Source: Afipia sp. Root123D2
GTDB taxonomy: Bacteria > Pseudomonadota > Alphaproteobacteria > Rhizobiales > Xanthobacteraceae
Direction of reading: 5' to 3'
DNA length: 64,000 nucleotides
Assembly (NCBI RefSeq): GCF_001425835.1
Contig: NZ_LMDP01000001.1
Coordinates: forward strand, 249,476 to 313,475
Position 1 is the first letter of the stretch. The number at the start of each line of letters is the position of its first letter. A program made the position numbers and the translations under genes. Shown in pieces: positions 8,210 through 17,210 of this stretch. Under the pieces are notes generated by a model. That model made no database searches. It worked only from the letters and a program-made list of their open reading frames with translations, and was not told the DNA's origin.

Positions 8210-9469
8210 ATGGCCGCGTCTGGACGAGATCAAGCCGCCCGGGTCATCCGCCCGGAGGATGGCGCTTCCGAAAACGAAGCGCAGCGCGCTGAGGCGGTCT
8301 CCAAACTTGAAAATCTCCGCGCGCGTTCGGCCGAACCGGAGGCGCGCCGCACGGGTGATGCTACTGCCGAAGCGCCGACGGTTGATGCACCGGCTGCTCC
8401 TGTGAAATCCGGCCGGCGCACGAAGGTTTTGACCGGAATTGGCGCAATCGCTGCGCTCGCGGCGATCTATGCCGGTTATTATTATTTCGTCACGGGACGC
8501 TACATGGTGTCCACCGACGACGCCTATGTCCGCTCCAACAACACCACGCTCGGTGCGCGGGTGTCCGGTCACATCGAGAAGATCGCGATTGGCGACAACA
8601 CGCGGGTGAAGGCTGGAGACCTGCTGTTCCAGATCGACGACGGTGACTACCGGATCGCGGTCGAGAATGCGCGCGCGAAAATCGCGACGCAGGAGGCAAC
8701 CATCGAACGGATCGGCCGACAGGCCGTCGCACAGGAAAGTGCGGTCGAGCAGGCCAAGGCACAACTTGCATCGGCTGATGCGGCAACCAAACGCGCGGAA
8801 GCGGACTTCACCCGTCAGCAAACATTGACCGACAGGGGTTTCGCATCGAAGGCGACCTTTGATGTCGCGCAGGCCGCGCGCGATCAGGCTGTCGCCTCGG
8901 TGCAGGGCGCAAAGGCGACTCTCGACGCCGCCGAAGCGCAGGTCGGTGTCATCAAGTCCCAGCAGGCGGAAGCAAAGGGGCAGCTCAATGAGCTGAAAAC
9001 CGCACTCGAAAAGGCGGAACGCGATCTGTCGTTCACGACGATCCGCGCCCCTGTCGATGGCGTGTTCTCCAACCGGCTCGTCAATGAGGGCGACTTCATT
9101 CAGCCCGGTCAGCGCCTCGCCAACGTGGTGCCGCTTGACGGCGTCTATATCGATGCGAATTTCAAGGAAACCCAAGTCGCTCGGTTGAAGCCCGGTCAGC
9201 GCGTGAAGATTTCCGTCGATGCGATCAGTGGCCGCACCATCACCGGCACCGTCGACAGCATTGCCCCAGCCTCGGGCTCGGTTTTCACCTTGCTGCCGCC
9301 CGACAACGCCACCGGTAACTTCACCAAGATCGTGCAGCGCCTGCCGGTCCGAATCCGGATTCCCGCGTCGGTCGCGAAGGAAAACATGCTGCGCGCCGGC
9401 ATGTCAGTGGTGGTGAGCGTCAACACCAAGCCATCGCCCGACGGCGTCGATCCGATTGCCGCGCGATAA
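8210..9469 (+). CDS. HlyD/EmrA-like membrane fusion protein of an efflux pump
   Basis: The 419-residue protein has an Ala/Glu/Arg-rich cytoplasmic leader (about 70 residues) and one membrane helix around residues 73-93. The HlyD core follows: STDDAYVRSNNTTLGARVSG, a long coiled-coil hairpin (about residues 150-265) and the beta-barrel part with APVDGVFSNRLVNEGDF and YIDANFKETQVARLKPGQ. It would bridge the inner-membrane EmrB-like transporter to an outer-membrane channel, which is not in the window. AGGGAGG lies a few bases before the ATG. The leader is longer than in EmrA of E. coli. It is the first gene of the unit controlled by the divergent TetR gene. Confidence 0.93.
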   Translation: MAASGRDQAARVIRPEDGASENEAQRAEAVSKLENLRARSAEPEARRTGDATAEAPTVDAPAAPVKSGRRTKVLTGIGAIAALAAIYAGYYYFVTGRYMVSTDDAYVRSNNTTLGARVSGHIEKIAIGDNTRVKAGDLLFQIDDGDYRIAVENARAKIATQEATIERIGRQAVAQESAVEQAKAQLASADAATKRAEADFTRQQTLTDRGFASKATFDVAQAARDQAVASVQGAKATLDAAEAQVGVIKSQQAEAKGQLNELKTALEKAERDLSFTTIRAPVDGVFSNRLVNEGDFIQPGQRLANVVPLDGVYIDANFKETQVARLKPGQRVKISVDAISGRTITGTVDSIAPASGSVFTLLPPDNATGNFTKIVQRLPVRIRIPASVAKENMLRAGMSVVVSVNTKPSPDGVDPIAAR

Positions 9470-9510
9470 GAGAAGCACGGGCTCGAAGATGAGAGCCTGA
9501 GGAACACCAC

Positions 9511-11115
9511 ATGGCGTCCAGTGCATCGCCAACCATGGATGGCGCGGGCCCTCGCGGCCCGGCAGCTTCCGCTGCGCCATCCGAAAAGATCGCGCCGCGC
9601 CGGCTGTTCGCCTTCCTGATCATGGTGTTCGGGATGTTCATGTCGATTCTGGACATCCAGATCGTCTCGGCATCGCTGTCCGAAATCCAGGCCGGTCTGT
9701 CGGCCAGTTCCAGCGAAGTGGCATGGGTGCAGACGGCGTATCTGATCGCGGAAGTGATCGCGATTCCACTCTCAGGCTTCCTGTCGCGCGCGCTGGGAAC
9801 GCGGCTTTTGTTCGCGATCTCGGCGTCAGGTTTTACCGCGGCGAGCCTGATGTGCGGATTCACGTCGACGATCGAACAGATGATCCTGTGGCGGGCGATC
9901 CAGGGTTTTGTCGGCGCGGGTATGATCCCGACCGTGTTCGCTTCGGCCTACACGGTTTTTCCGCGCTCGAAGTTCTCCATCGTCACACCAATCATCGGGC
10001 TGGTGGCGACGCTGGCGCCGACCATCGGGCCGACGGTCGGCGGCTATATCACCGAATTGATGTCGTGGCACTGGCTGTTCTTCATCAATGTCATTCCCGG
10101 GATCGGCATCACCATCGGTGTTCTGGCGCTGGTCGATTTCGACGAGCCGCACCTTGAACTGCTGGATCATTTCGACTGGTGGGGATTGATCGCGATGGGC
10201 GGCTTTCTCGGCTCGCTCGAATATGTGCTGGAGGAAGGTCCGCGCAACGACTGGCTTCAGGACGATTCCATTTTCTTCTTCGCGGTGGTCTGCGTCATCT
10301 CCGCCGTCGCCTTCTTCTACCGGGTGCTGACGGCGAAGGAACCGATCGTCGATATTCGCGCCTTCACCGATCGCAATTTCGCGCTGGGGTCGATGTTCTC
10401 GTTCTGCGTCGGCATCGGCCTTTACGGTTTGACCTATCTCTATCCGCGCTATCTTGCCGAAGTGCGGGGCTATAGCGCCCTGATGATCGGCGAAACCATG
10501 TTCGTGTCCGGTGCTGCGATGTTCCTGACGGCGCCGCTGGTTGGGCGCATGATGGGCAAGGTCGATCCGCGCGTCATGATCGCATTCGGGCTGGTGATGT
10601 TTGCCGCCGGTTCATGGCTGATGACCTGGGTGACCAAGGACTTCGATTTCTATGAACTGTTGCGGCCGCAGATCCTGCGTGGCTGCGGTATCATGATGGC
10701 GATGATTCCGGTTAATAATATCGCTCTGGGCACGCTGCCACCCGAGCGAATCAAGAATGCCTCCGGGCTGTTCAACCTTACCCGAAATCTCGGCGGTGCG
10801 GTCGGTCTCGCGCTCATCAACACGGTGCTGGATCACCGCACCGATTTGCATATCTCCCGCCTGCATGACCACGTGACCTGGGGTAACGCCACCGCGGTCG
10901 AAACGCTCAATATGTTCGCGAAGAAATTTCAGGGGATGGGTGACGCCTCACTGATGGCGCTGAAGCAGTTGTCGCAGATCGTTCATCGCCAGGCGGTGGT
11001 GATGAGCTACGGCGACGCCTTTTTCATCTTGACGCTATTCTATCTCGGGCTGAGCTGCTGCGTGGTCATGGTCCGCAAGCCGACCATGGCCGGGCCGATT
11101 GCGGATGCGCACTGA
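9511..11115 (+). CDS. EmrB-like DHA2 family MFS drug:proton antiporter
   Basis: A 534-residue, 14-helix MFS protein. Motifs include FGMFMSILDIQIVSASLSEI in helix 1, WVQTAYLIAEVIAIPLSGFL in helix 2, and the drug-antiporter motif C region around GLVATLAPTIGPTVGGYI. A GAGGA ribosome site is 7 bases before the ATG. It lies 41 bases after the membrane fusion gene, forming an EmrAB-type tripartite pump that lacks its own outer-membrane channel gene here. Expression probably follows the TetR operator upstream. The export substrate is unknown. Hydrophobic-drug or lipophilic weak-acid export is usual for this family. Confidence 0.93.
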   Translation: MASSASPTMDGAGPRGPAASAAPSEKIAPRRLFAFLIMVFGMFMSILDIQIVSASLSEIQAGLSASSSEVAWVQTAYLIAEVIAIPLSGFLSRALGTRLLFAISASGFTAASLMCGFTSTIEQMILWRAIQGFVGAGMIPTVFASAYTVFPRSKFSIVTPIIGLVATLAPTIGPTVGGYITELMSWHWLFFINVIPGIGITIGVLALVDFDEPHLELLDHFDWWGLIAMGGFLGSLEYVLEEGPRNDWLQDDSIFFFAVVCVISAVAFFYRVLTAKEPIVDIRAFTDRNFALGSMFSFCVGIGLYGLTYLYPRYLAEVRGYSALMIGETMFVSGAAMFLTAPLVGRMMGKVDPRVMIAFGLVMFAAGSWLMTWVTKDFDFYELLRPQILRGCGIMMAMIPVNNIALGTLPPERIKNASGLFNLTRNLGGAVGLALINTVLDHRTDLHISRLHDHVTWGNATAVETLNMFAKKFQGMGDASLMALKQLSQIVHRQAVVMSYGDAFFILTLFYLGLSCCVVMVRKPTMAGPIADAH

Positions 11116-11523
11116 ACTCCGGCTGCGGCAGGATGGTTAGTTGGAAAGACATTTCGATGTCTGCAGCTAAAAATTTGCCGCAATTGATGTGCAAGGAAAC
11201 AATCCCGGCGCGCATTTGCGGCGCCGTCACTCGAACGCGGGAGGATCGCATGGATTTGAATTTTGCGTTTATCGCGACCCCGCGCGTCATCGGCGTTCGC
11301 GCCGCCAACTCCGGTTTCCCGCTCGGTTAACCCCGAGGTCCTCCGTGACGAGTTGCCGGCTGATCCTGGGATATCGGGATCGATCCAGGCTGCGACGCAT
11401 CGGGTTCTGAAGCCCGCGCCCGCTTTCTTTCACAACTGATTTGCCTTGCGGCCACGCACCGCTGTCCTGCGTCGTCGCACCAATTAATGGAGCCGGCTTG
11501 CCTGCGAGCAGCCGGATAATGTC
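11116..11523 (+). other. 408-base structured intergenic region between pump and ABC exporter
   Basis: This gap holds three inverted repeats. AGACAT-TTCG-ATGTCT at 11147-11162 is a UUCG-tetraloop hairpin 31 bases after the emrB-like stop. CGGCGC...GCGCCG spans 11206-11226. CTCGG...CCGAG at 11322-11337 overlaps the end of a tiny ORF (11250-11330). The TCCTCC at 11339-11344 is complementary to the ORF's GGAGGA ribosome site (11240-11245). No U-tract follows any of the stems, so none is a confident terminator. The region may be a 3' end plus a regulatory leader for the ABC exporter gene. Confidence 0.4.
11250..11330 (+). CDS. Possible 26-residue leader peptide
   Basis: An ATG with an excellent GGGAGGA ribosome site (11239-11245) opens a 26-codon frame starting MDLNFAFIATPRVIGVRA and ending SGFPLG. 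The peptide resembles nothing I recognise and has no run of one amino acid that would suggest classical attenuation. Its coding end is folded into a small hairpin, and a TCCTCC downstream could pair with its own ribosome site. It lies 193 bases before the ABC exporter gene. It could be a small protein, a leader peptide or chance. The ribosome site is the main support. Confidence 0.35.
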   Translation: MDLNFAFIATPRVIGVRAANSGFPLG

Positions 11524-13326
11524 ATGACCCGACCTCACAAGAAGACACCCGCGATCCGCGCGGTGTTGCTGTTCGTCTTCCGCCACTGGCGCAATCAGCC
11601 GGTCCGTTTGTCCGTTGTCGCCGGTGGCCTGATCGCCGCGGCGGCCGCGGACGTGTTCATGCCGCTGTTTGCCGGAAAGCTGGTGGACGCGGTTGCGTTG
11701 GCGACAACCGATCAGGCCGCAGCCCATCGCGCCGCAACGATTGCGTTTGCCGCCATCGTTGCGCTTGGCTTCGCGGCGATGGCGCTGCGTTTCATCGGCC
11801 TGAAGGCGATCCTGCCGTTCACGCTGCGCATCATGTCGGACGTGGCGCAGAACGCTTTCGTTCGGATTCAGCGGTTCTCCACGGACTGGCACGCCAACAG
11901 CTTCGCCGGTTCGACCGTGCGCAAGATCACGCGCGGCATGTGGGCGCTGGACCTGATGAACGACACCGTCCTGATGGCTCTGGTGCCGTCATTGGTGGTG
12001 CTGCTTGGCTCGACCATCCTGGTCGGGTGGCACTGGCCGGTGCTCGGTGCGGCAATTGCGTTGATCACGCTCGCTTATGTTGCGATGACCGTTGCCCTCA
12101 CGACGAACTACATCGCGCCTGCCGCCCAGTTGTCCAACGCGCTGGATACCAAGGTCGGCGGCACGCTGGCCGATGCGTTGACCTGCAACGCGGTGGTGAA
12201 GTCGTTCGGTGCGGAAGCGCAGGAAGACGCCCGCGTCGCCGGCGTGCTCAGAAAATGGCGTCGCCGTGCAGGGCGCACATGGCTGCGCTACACCTATGTG
12301 GGTACCGCGCAGCATGCGGTGCTTGTTTTGATGAGCGCGACCGTCATCGGCGGCGTGCTGCTGCTATGGATCGCGGGTCGTGCGTCGCCGGGCGATGTGA
12401 CCTATGTGGTGACGACGTACTTCGTCATCCACGGCTATCTTGGCGATATCGGCCAGCACATCAGTCACCTCCAGCGGTCGGTGAACGACATGGAGGAACT
12501 GGTCGAGATTCACGACGAAGCGATCGGTATCGCCGATGCGCCGGATGCGCAGCCGATGAAAGTCGCGGGCGGCGGCATCGTGTTCGACGATGTGACGTTT
12601 CACTATCGTGGGCATGGCACGCCGCTCTACGATCGGCTCTCGGTCGATATCAAGCCCGGCGAGCGCGTCGGTCTGGTCGGCCGCTCTGGCTCGGGCAAGA
12701 CGACGTTCGTCAAGCTGATCCAGCGGCTTTACGACGCAACGGCTGGCCGCATCCTGATCGACGGTCAGGATGTCGCGAAGGCGACGCAGCAATCGCTGCG
12801 CAGTCAGATCGCGATCGTGCAGCAGGAGCCGATCCTGTTTCACCGTTCACTGGCCGAGAACATCGCTTACGGGCGGCCCGGCGCGACATTGGCGCAGATC
12901 GAGGAAGCGGCTCGCCTTGCGAACGCGCATGATTTCATCATGCGGTTGCCGAAGCGGTACGAAACGCTGGTCGGCGAGCGGGGCGTGAAGCTGTCGGGCG
13001 GTGAGCGCCAGCGCGTGGCGTTGGCGCGCGCCTTTCTGGCGGATGCGCCGATCCTGATCCTCGATGAGGCGACATCGAGCCTCGATTCGGAATCGGAAGC
13101 GCTGATCCAGGAGGCGATGGATCGTCTGATCCAGGGTCGCACCGCGATCGTGATCGCGCATCGTCTGTCGACGGTGCGTCGTCTCGACCGGATTCTGGTG
13201 TTCGATCGTGGCCGGATCGCCGAGGAAGGGACACATGCGTCCCTTGCGGCGCGACCGGAAGGCATCTACCGCGCCCTGTTCGAGCGGCAGGTGCTGGATC
13301 TCGACCGGATACTTGCGGCCGAATGA
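11524..13326 (+). CDS. ABC exporter, fused permease and ATPase (half-transporter)
   Basis: The 600-residue protein has an N-terminal exporter-type transmembrane domain (about residues 25-330). The ATPase follows, with Walker A GRSGSGKT at 386-393, a Q-loop in IVQQEPILF, signature LSGGE at 490-494, Walker B ILILDE at 510-515, and the switch histidine in IVIAHRLST at 546. It should act as a homodimer exporting a lipid, peptide or drug from the cytoplasm. It stands alone with a long structured leader upstream and a strong hairpin downstream. The ATG at 11524 is followed by a basic leader (MTRPHKK). Substrate is not evident. Confidence 0.93.
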   Translation: MTRPHKKTPAIRAVLLFVFRHWRNQPVRLSVVAGGLIAAAAADVFMPLFAGKLVDAVALATTDQAAAHRAATIAFAAIVALGFAAMALRFIGLKAILPFTLRIMSDVAQNAFVRIQRFSTDWHANSFAGSTVRKITRGMWALDLMNDTVLMALVPSLVVLLGSTILVGWHWPVLGAAIALITLAYVAMTVALTTNYIAPAAQLSNALDTKVGGTLADALTCNAVVKSFGAEAQEDARVAGVLRKWRRRAGRTWLRYTYVGTAQHAVLVLMSATVIGGVLLLWIAGRASPGDVTYVVTTYFVIHGYLGDIGQHISHLQRSVNDMEELVEIHDEAIGIADAPDAQPMKVAGGGIVFDDVTFHYRGHGTPLYDRLSVDIKPGERVGLVGRSGSGKTTFVKLIQRLYDATAGRILIDGQDVAKATQQSLRSQIAIVQQEPILFHRSLAENIAYGRPGATLAQIEEAARLANAHDFIMRLPKRYETLVGERGVKLSGGERQRVALARAFLADAPILILDEATSSLDSESEALIQEAMDRLIQGRTAIVIAHRLSTVRRLDRILVFDRGRIAEEGTHASLAARPEGIYRALFERQVLDLDRILAAE

Positions 13327-13351
13327 GTGCACACTGCAATGATAACAGAGG

Positions 13352-13380
13352 CCTCTCTCCCCCAATCAGGGGGAGGGAGG
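13352..13380. terminator. 12-bp hairpin shared by two convergent genes, overlapping a stop codon
   Basis: CCTCTCTCCCCC (13352-13363) pairs with GGGGGAGGGAGG (13369-13380) with one G-U wobble around an AATCA loop. The stop codon of the minus-strand EamA gene (13366-13368) sits in the loop, so the last residues of that protein are encoded by the stem. No U-tract follows on either strand, so it may act as an RNA-stabilising 3' hairpin or as an intergenic repeat of the CT/GA-rich type rather than a true terminator. Confidence 0.55.
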
Positions 13381-14277
13381 CGACGCGAGCGGCGTCCGTT
13401 TGACCCGGACCTGGGCGCTGATCGCAACGGTGACGACCACTGCCGCTGCAAACAACAGAATCTGCAACGTGATCGTCTCGTCGTTGAACACCGCCGCCAG
13501 CGCGAAAGTGATGAACGGCTGCAGTAACTGCACCTGCGACACGCGCGCGATGCCACCCATCGCCATTCCGGCATTCCACGCAAAGAAGCCGATCCATTGC
13601 GAGAACAGCGCGACGTAAAGAAGCGCCAGCCACGGGCTAAGCGGAATGCTCGAGAGATCAGGCGGCATGGTCAGAACTGCCGCGGGAATCGAGATCGGAA
13701 GCGACATCACCAGCACCCAGCTGATGACTTCCCAACCGGGCATCGACGCTGTCAGACGGCCGGAGAAGCCATACCCGATCGCGGACACGATCACCGATGC
13801 GAACAGCAAAAGATCGCCCGCCGACACTGTGCCGCCACCCTGACGCAACGCAAATGCGACCACGATCGCTGCACCGGCGACCGAAGCGATCCAGAACATG
13901 GCTTTAGGGCGTTCGTGCGTGATCGCGACGGCAACGAGTGCGGTCGCGATCGGCAGAATTCCCAGAACGACACCGCCGTGCGAGGCGTCGACCGTCGTCA
14001 GCGCGAGCGCCATCAGGAACGGAAATCCGACACTCACGCAGATCATCGTGAGTGCCAGCTGCGGCCACAGCCGGCGCGGTGGCAGTGGCCGGCGCAGCAC
14101 GATCATCAGTGCCAGCGCGCATAGTCCGGCGATCGCCGTGCGCATGGCGGTGAAAGCAAGCGGATCGATGACCGAAACGCCGAGACGCGTGGCCGGCAGC
14201 GTTCCACCGAAGATGGCGACGCCGATGAAGCCGAGCAGCAGGCCGAGTTGTTCGTGAGAGCGGAATGACGGAGGCAT
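13366..14277 (-). CDS. EamA/DMT family transporter
   Basis: A 303-residue, ten-helix protein with the two-repeat DMT architecture: first repeat LGLLLGFIGVAIFGGTLPATRLG, second repeat beginning near LLLFASVIVSAIGYGFSGRL. Family members move small metabolites or amino acids across the inner membrane; the substrate here is unknown. The ATG at 14277 is chosen because the longer in-frame ORF reaches 14514, inside the RNase P RNA gene, and its extra residues are Cys/Pro-rich and not membrane-like. No clear ribosome site precedes 14277. The 3' end overlaps a strong hairpin. Confidence 0.85.
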   Translation of the reverse strand: MPPSFRSHEQLGLLLGFIGVAIFGGTLPATRLGVSVIDPLAFTAMRTAIAGLCALALMIVLRRPLPPRRLWPQLALTMICVSVGFPFLMALALTTVDASHGGVVLGILPIATALVAVAITHERPKAMFWIASVAGAAIVVAFALRQGGGTVSAGDLLLFASVIVSAIGYGFSGRLTASMPGWEVISWVLVMSLPISIPAAVLTMPPDLSSIPLSPWLALLYVALFSQWIGFFAWNAGMAMGGIARVSQVQLLQPFITFALAAVFNDETITLQILLFAAAVVVTVAISAQVRVKRTPLASPPSP

Positions 14278-14391
14278 GGGGCGCGGAACGTAGCTGCTTT
14301 GCACCGCCCGGCATAGGCAGGCCGGTCCCGACAAGCAGGCATGGCAGCAATGAAAAGTTGATTGCGTGAAGCAGATATCGGTCAGAACTGG

Positions 14392-14425
14392 CGAGGGGTC
14401 CGGCGTGGTTGCGCCGAACCCCTCG
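14392..14425 (-). terminator. Probable rnpB 3' hairpin/terminator
   Basis: CGAGGGGTCCGGCG and CGCCGAACCCCTCG form a 14-position stem with one mismatch around a 6-base loop. It begins about 40 bases past the mature 3' end of the RNase P RNA on the minus strand. The following U-content is modest, so it may act with 3' trimming. Confidence 0.6.
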
Positions 14426-14464
14426 TTGTCGTTCCGCGATCCATCCGGATCGCAGTTCAAGATA

Positions 14465-14880
14465 TCAGCCAGCCTGTAAGCCGGGTTCTGTAGGGCCTGC
14501 ATGGTTTGCACCACGCAGACGTGACGGCCATTCCTCTGGGACGCCGGTTGCCCGGCGCCTCAAGCAACCTACCCGGACAGCGAGCTTGACATCGCCCTGC
14601 GGAGTTATCGCCCGGTTGAGCGAACTTTCCGCGATGCTGTCCCTATTCGGTTTTGCTCCCGGTGGGGTTTGCCATGCCGTCTCCGTCGCCGGAAACGCGG
14701 TGCGCTCTTACCGCACCTTTTCACCCTTACCTCCGTCGAAACGGGGCGGTTCGTTCTCTGTGGCACTTTCCCTGGGGTCGCCCCCGCCGGACGTTATCCG
14801 GCACCGTATGTCGATGGAGCCCGGACTTTCCTCCCCGGCGACCTTTCGATCCTTGCCGGGGCGGCCGTCCAGCCGACTGA
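14465..14880 (-). ncRNA. rnpB: RNase P RNA (M1 RNA), bacterial type A
   Basis: Read on the minus strand, this stretch carries the universally conserved RNase P cores: GAGGAAAGTCCGGGCTCCAT near the 5' end and GAACCCGGCTTACAGGC near the 3' end. The outermost bases pair as helix P1: TCAGTCGGCT (14880-14871) with GGCTGGCTGA (14474-14465), ten pairs including three G-U. That pairing defines the ends to within a few bases and gives about 416 nt, normal for alphaproteobacteria. The RNA is the catalytic subunit that removes tRNA 5' leaders. It follows the amidase gene by about 30 bases on the same strand, so its promoter must lie within that gene's 3' end. Confidence 0.97.
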
Positions 14881-14912
14881 CGCTGCAGTGATGGGCGCGG
14901 CCGTCCGCGGGG

Positions 14913-15689
14913 TCAAGAGGCGGGAGCTGTTTCCTGGGGAAGGCTGGCGAGGAGATTTTCCAGCGTAGTCAATGTCGAGTGATCGGCGACGCCGTCGACG
15001 CGCTCGGGCCGGAAGTGGCGCTGGAAGGCAGCCACGACATCGAGGGTCGTGGTGTCGTACTGGCTGGTCAGCGCGATATTGTAGCCATAGCGCGACAGCG
15101 CGCGCTGAAGCTGCAGCACCTGTTCGCCGGTTGCGCCGCGCATTTTCTGCTCACTACGCCCGAGTGGCGCCGGTTCGACCCAGTGGCCGACGCCGGAATC
15201 GGCCAGCAGCCGCCAGGGGAATTTCTCACCGGGATCCTTCTTGCGGGCGGGCGCGACGTCCGAATGTCCGAGCACGCGAGCTTTTGCGATATTGCGGCGG
15301 AGCATGATGCCTTTGCATAGCGCGATCACCGCCGCAGTCTGACGCAGAGGAAAATCGGGATAGCCGAGATCATGACCCGGATTGACGATCTCGATGCCGA
15401 TCGACCGCGAATTGATGTCGGTTTCGCCTGCCCAGAACGAAATGCCGGCATGCCAGGCGCGCGCGGATTCCTGCACGGACTGAATGACAGCACCGTCTTC
15501 CAGCACGATATAGTGTGCCGAGACTTCCGTGCCTGTGGCGCAAAGGCGCTCAATCGCGCTGGCAGCGTCGGTCATGCCGGTATAGTGGAGCAGGATCATG
15601 TCCGGCTCCCGGCCGTTCCTGCGTTCGTCGAAATTGGCCGACGGCATGACATCGGAGACGACGGACGAGTCCGGCATAAAGCTCAGCAT
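14913..15689 (-). CDS. N-acetylmuramoyl-L-alanine amidase, AmpD-like with peptidoglycan-binding domain
   Basis: The 258-residue protein starts with an Amidase_2 domain. Zinc-site histidines are in ILLHYTGM (His35) and VLGHSDVAPARKKDPG, with a catalytic-site IGIEIVNPG between them. The C-terminal part (about residues 180-250) is a PG_binding_1 module with LQLQRALSRYGYNI and VVAAFQRHFRPERVDGV. There is no signal peptide, which points to cytoplasmic cleavage of anhydromuropeptides in wall recycling, as for AmpD. An AAGG ribosome site sits 6 bases before the ATG at 15689. The gene is divergent from the dcw cluster across 521 bases. Confidence 0.93.
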   Translation of the reverse strand: MLSFMPDSSVVSDVMPSANFDERRNGREPDMILLHYTGMTDAASAIERLCATGTEVSAHYIVLEDGAVIQSVQESARAWHAGISFWAGETDINSRSIGIEIVNPGHDLGYPDFPLRQTAAVIALCKGIMLRRNIAKARVLGHSDVAPARKKDPGEKFPWRLLADSGVGHWVEPAPLGRSEQKMRGATGEQVLQLQRALSRYGYNIALTSQYDTTTLDVVAAFQRHFRPERVDGVADHSTLTTLENLLASLPQETAPAS

Positions 15690-16210
15690 GTCAGCCTTGA
15701 AACCTCGGAACTAGGGACGTGCGATCGGCGGTCAGGAGCCGTGCGGTCCCTTGACCTTCGTAAACGCAAGCGGCTTACGACATGACAACCCAAAGCGGGC
15801 AAGACAACGGCGGCATCCCTGCGGGCACTAACCAGACCGGGGGATGGCGTGCAATTCGGCGGGATCGTTATCCACACGCCATGCGCGCATACCGCAACTG
15901 CGCCGGAATGATCGGAAGGTTGGATTCGACCTTATCAACGATTCCTTAACGATAATTACCACTACTGAAGAGTGAAGAATCGCGCCGAAATTGGAGCGAT
16001 CGCGGTTCCGTTGGTGCTTAAAAACCCATGGCAGGCCACCCAATTCCATGCGGATACCCGACCCTGCGACAAGGAACCGTCAGTGCGCCGCTGTTTCATA
16101 ATAGTGGGACATTTCAAGGGCTTCCGTGTGCGCCGGAACGGCGGCGCATGCCCGGATTCCGTCCTGGTGCCGGACGGCAACGCTTTAACTCAAAGGCGGG
16201 GGCGCTTGTC
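15690..16210. promoter_or_regulatory. 521-base divergent intergenic region upstream of the dcw cluster
   Basis: No convincing ORF is present, and no mraZ, which often precedes rsmH. A perfect DnaA-box sequence TTATCCACA lies at 15868-15876. A TTAACGATAATTACC stretch (15946-15960) is close to the CtrA full-site pattern TTAA-N7-TTAA but lacks the second half. The promoters for rsmH (plus) and the amidase (minus) must be here. I cannot place them with confidence. Confidence 0.5.
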
Positions 16211-17209
16211 ATGACAGCAAATGCGCCGTCACCGCATATTTCCGTGCTGGGCCGCGAGGCGGTGGATTTTCTCGCGCCACGCGACGGTGGCATTTACGTC
16301 GATGCGACGTTCGGCGCCGGTGGCTACAGCCGCGCCATCCTCGATGTTCCCGGCACCCGCGTGATCGGCATCGACCGCGACCGTACCGCGATCGCCGCGG
16401 GATTCGATCTGGTCGATACCTCGGGCGGGCGTCTGACGCTGGTTGAAGACCGGTTTTCAAATCTTGCTGAAATCTGCGCGGCGCAGGGCCTCGATAGGGT
16501 CGACGGCGTGGTGATGGACGTCGGCGTATCGTCGATGCAACTCGATCGTGCCGAGCGTGGCTTTTCGTTTCGGTTTGACGGGCCGCTCGATATGCGCATG
16601 GGCCATGACGGTCCGACCGCAGCGGATGTGATCGCGAAAGCTTCCGAAACCGATCTCGCCAATATCATCTACATCTTCGGCGAGGAGCGTCATTCGCGGG
16701 CTGTAGCGCGCGCCATCGTCGCAGCGCGGCGCGAAGCACCGATCGTCACGACGCGCGCGCTTGCCGATATCGTCTCGCGAGTTGTGCGATCGAAGCCGAA
16801 CGAGATTCATCCCGGCACCCGGACCTTCCAGGGCTTGCGCATTTTCATCAACGAGGAACTGGACGAACTGCATACATCGCTGGTGGCGGCCGAGCGGGTG
16901 CTCAAGCCGGGCGGACGGCTGGTCGTGGTGTCGTTTCATTCGCTCGAGGATCGCATCGTCAAGAACTTCATCGCGCAGCGCGGCAAGCGCGCCGGTGGCT
17001 CGCGGCATCTGCCGGATATCGAGCAGGCGGCCCCGAGCTTCGACATTCTAACCAAGCGGCCGGTCACACCCGGCCAGGAGGAGATCGCCGCCAATCCGCG
17101 CGCCCGCTCTGCCAAACTTCGTGCCGCGCAGCGCACTGATGCACCGGCGCAACCCGATCATGAAACGTTCGGCTGGCCGTCGCTTGCCGACGTGATGAGA
17201 GGGGGCTGA
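16211..17209 (+). CDS. rsmH: 16S rRNA (cytosine1402-N4)-methyltransferase RsmH (MraW)
   Basis: The 332-residue methyltransferase has the SAM-binding loop [15 protein letters not shown] (about residues 30-44), [16 protein letters not shown], and the C-terminal [15 protein letters not shown] motif of the MraW family. It methylates C1402 of 16S rRNA with SAM. It is the first gene of the dcw cluster here. The ATG at 16211 follows an AAGGCGGGGG stretch. In-frame sequence reaches upstream to 16028 but adds low-quality residues not seen in the family. One base separates its stop from the ftsL start, so the two are read as one operon. Confidence 0.97.
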   Translation: MTANAPSPHISVLGREAVDFLAPRDGGIYVDATFGAGGYSRAILDVPGTRVIGIDRDRTAIAAGFDLVDTSGGRLTLVEDRFSNLAEICAAQGLDRVDGVVMDVGVSSMQLDRAERGFSFRFDGPLDMRMGHDGPTAADVIAKASETDLANIIYIFGEERHSRAVARAIVAARREAPIVTTRALADIVSRVVRSKPNEIHPGTRTFQGLRIFINEELDELHTSLVAAERVLKPGGRLVVVSFHSLEDRIVKNFIAQRGKRAGGSRHLPDIEQAAPSFDILTKRPVTPGQEEIAANPRARSAKLRAAQRTDAPAQPDHETFGWPSLADVMRGG

Positions 17210-17210
17210 C

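Noticed and set aside
8093-9175. Minus-strand ORF of 360 codons over the EmrA-like gene
   Set aside because: Same type of shadow. It would also run into the divergent TetR promoter region.
14409-14968. Plus-strand ORFs in the region of the RNase P RNA
   Set aside because: The sequence is conserved RNase P RNA on the other strand. The peptides are rich in S, P and R and are artefacts commonly mis-annotated over rnpB.
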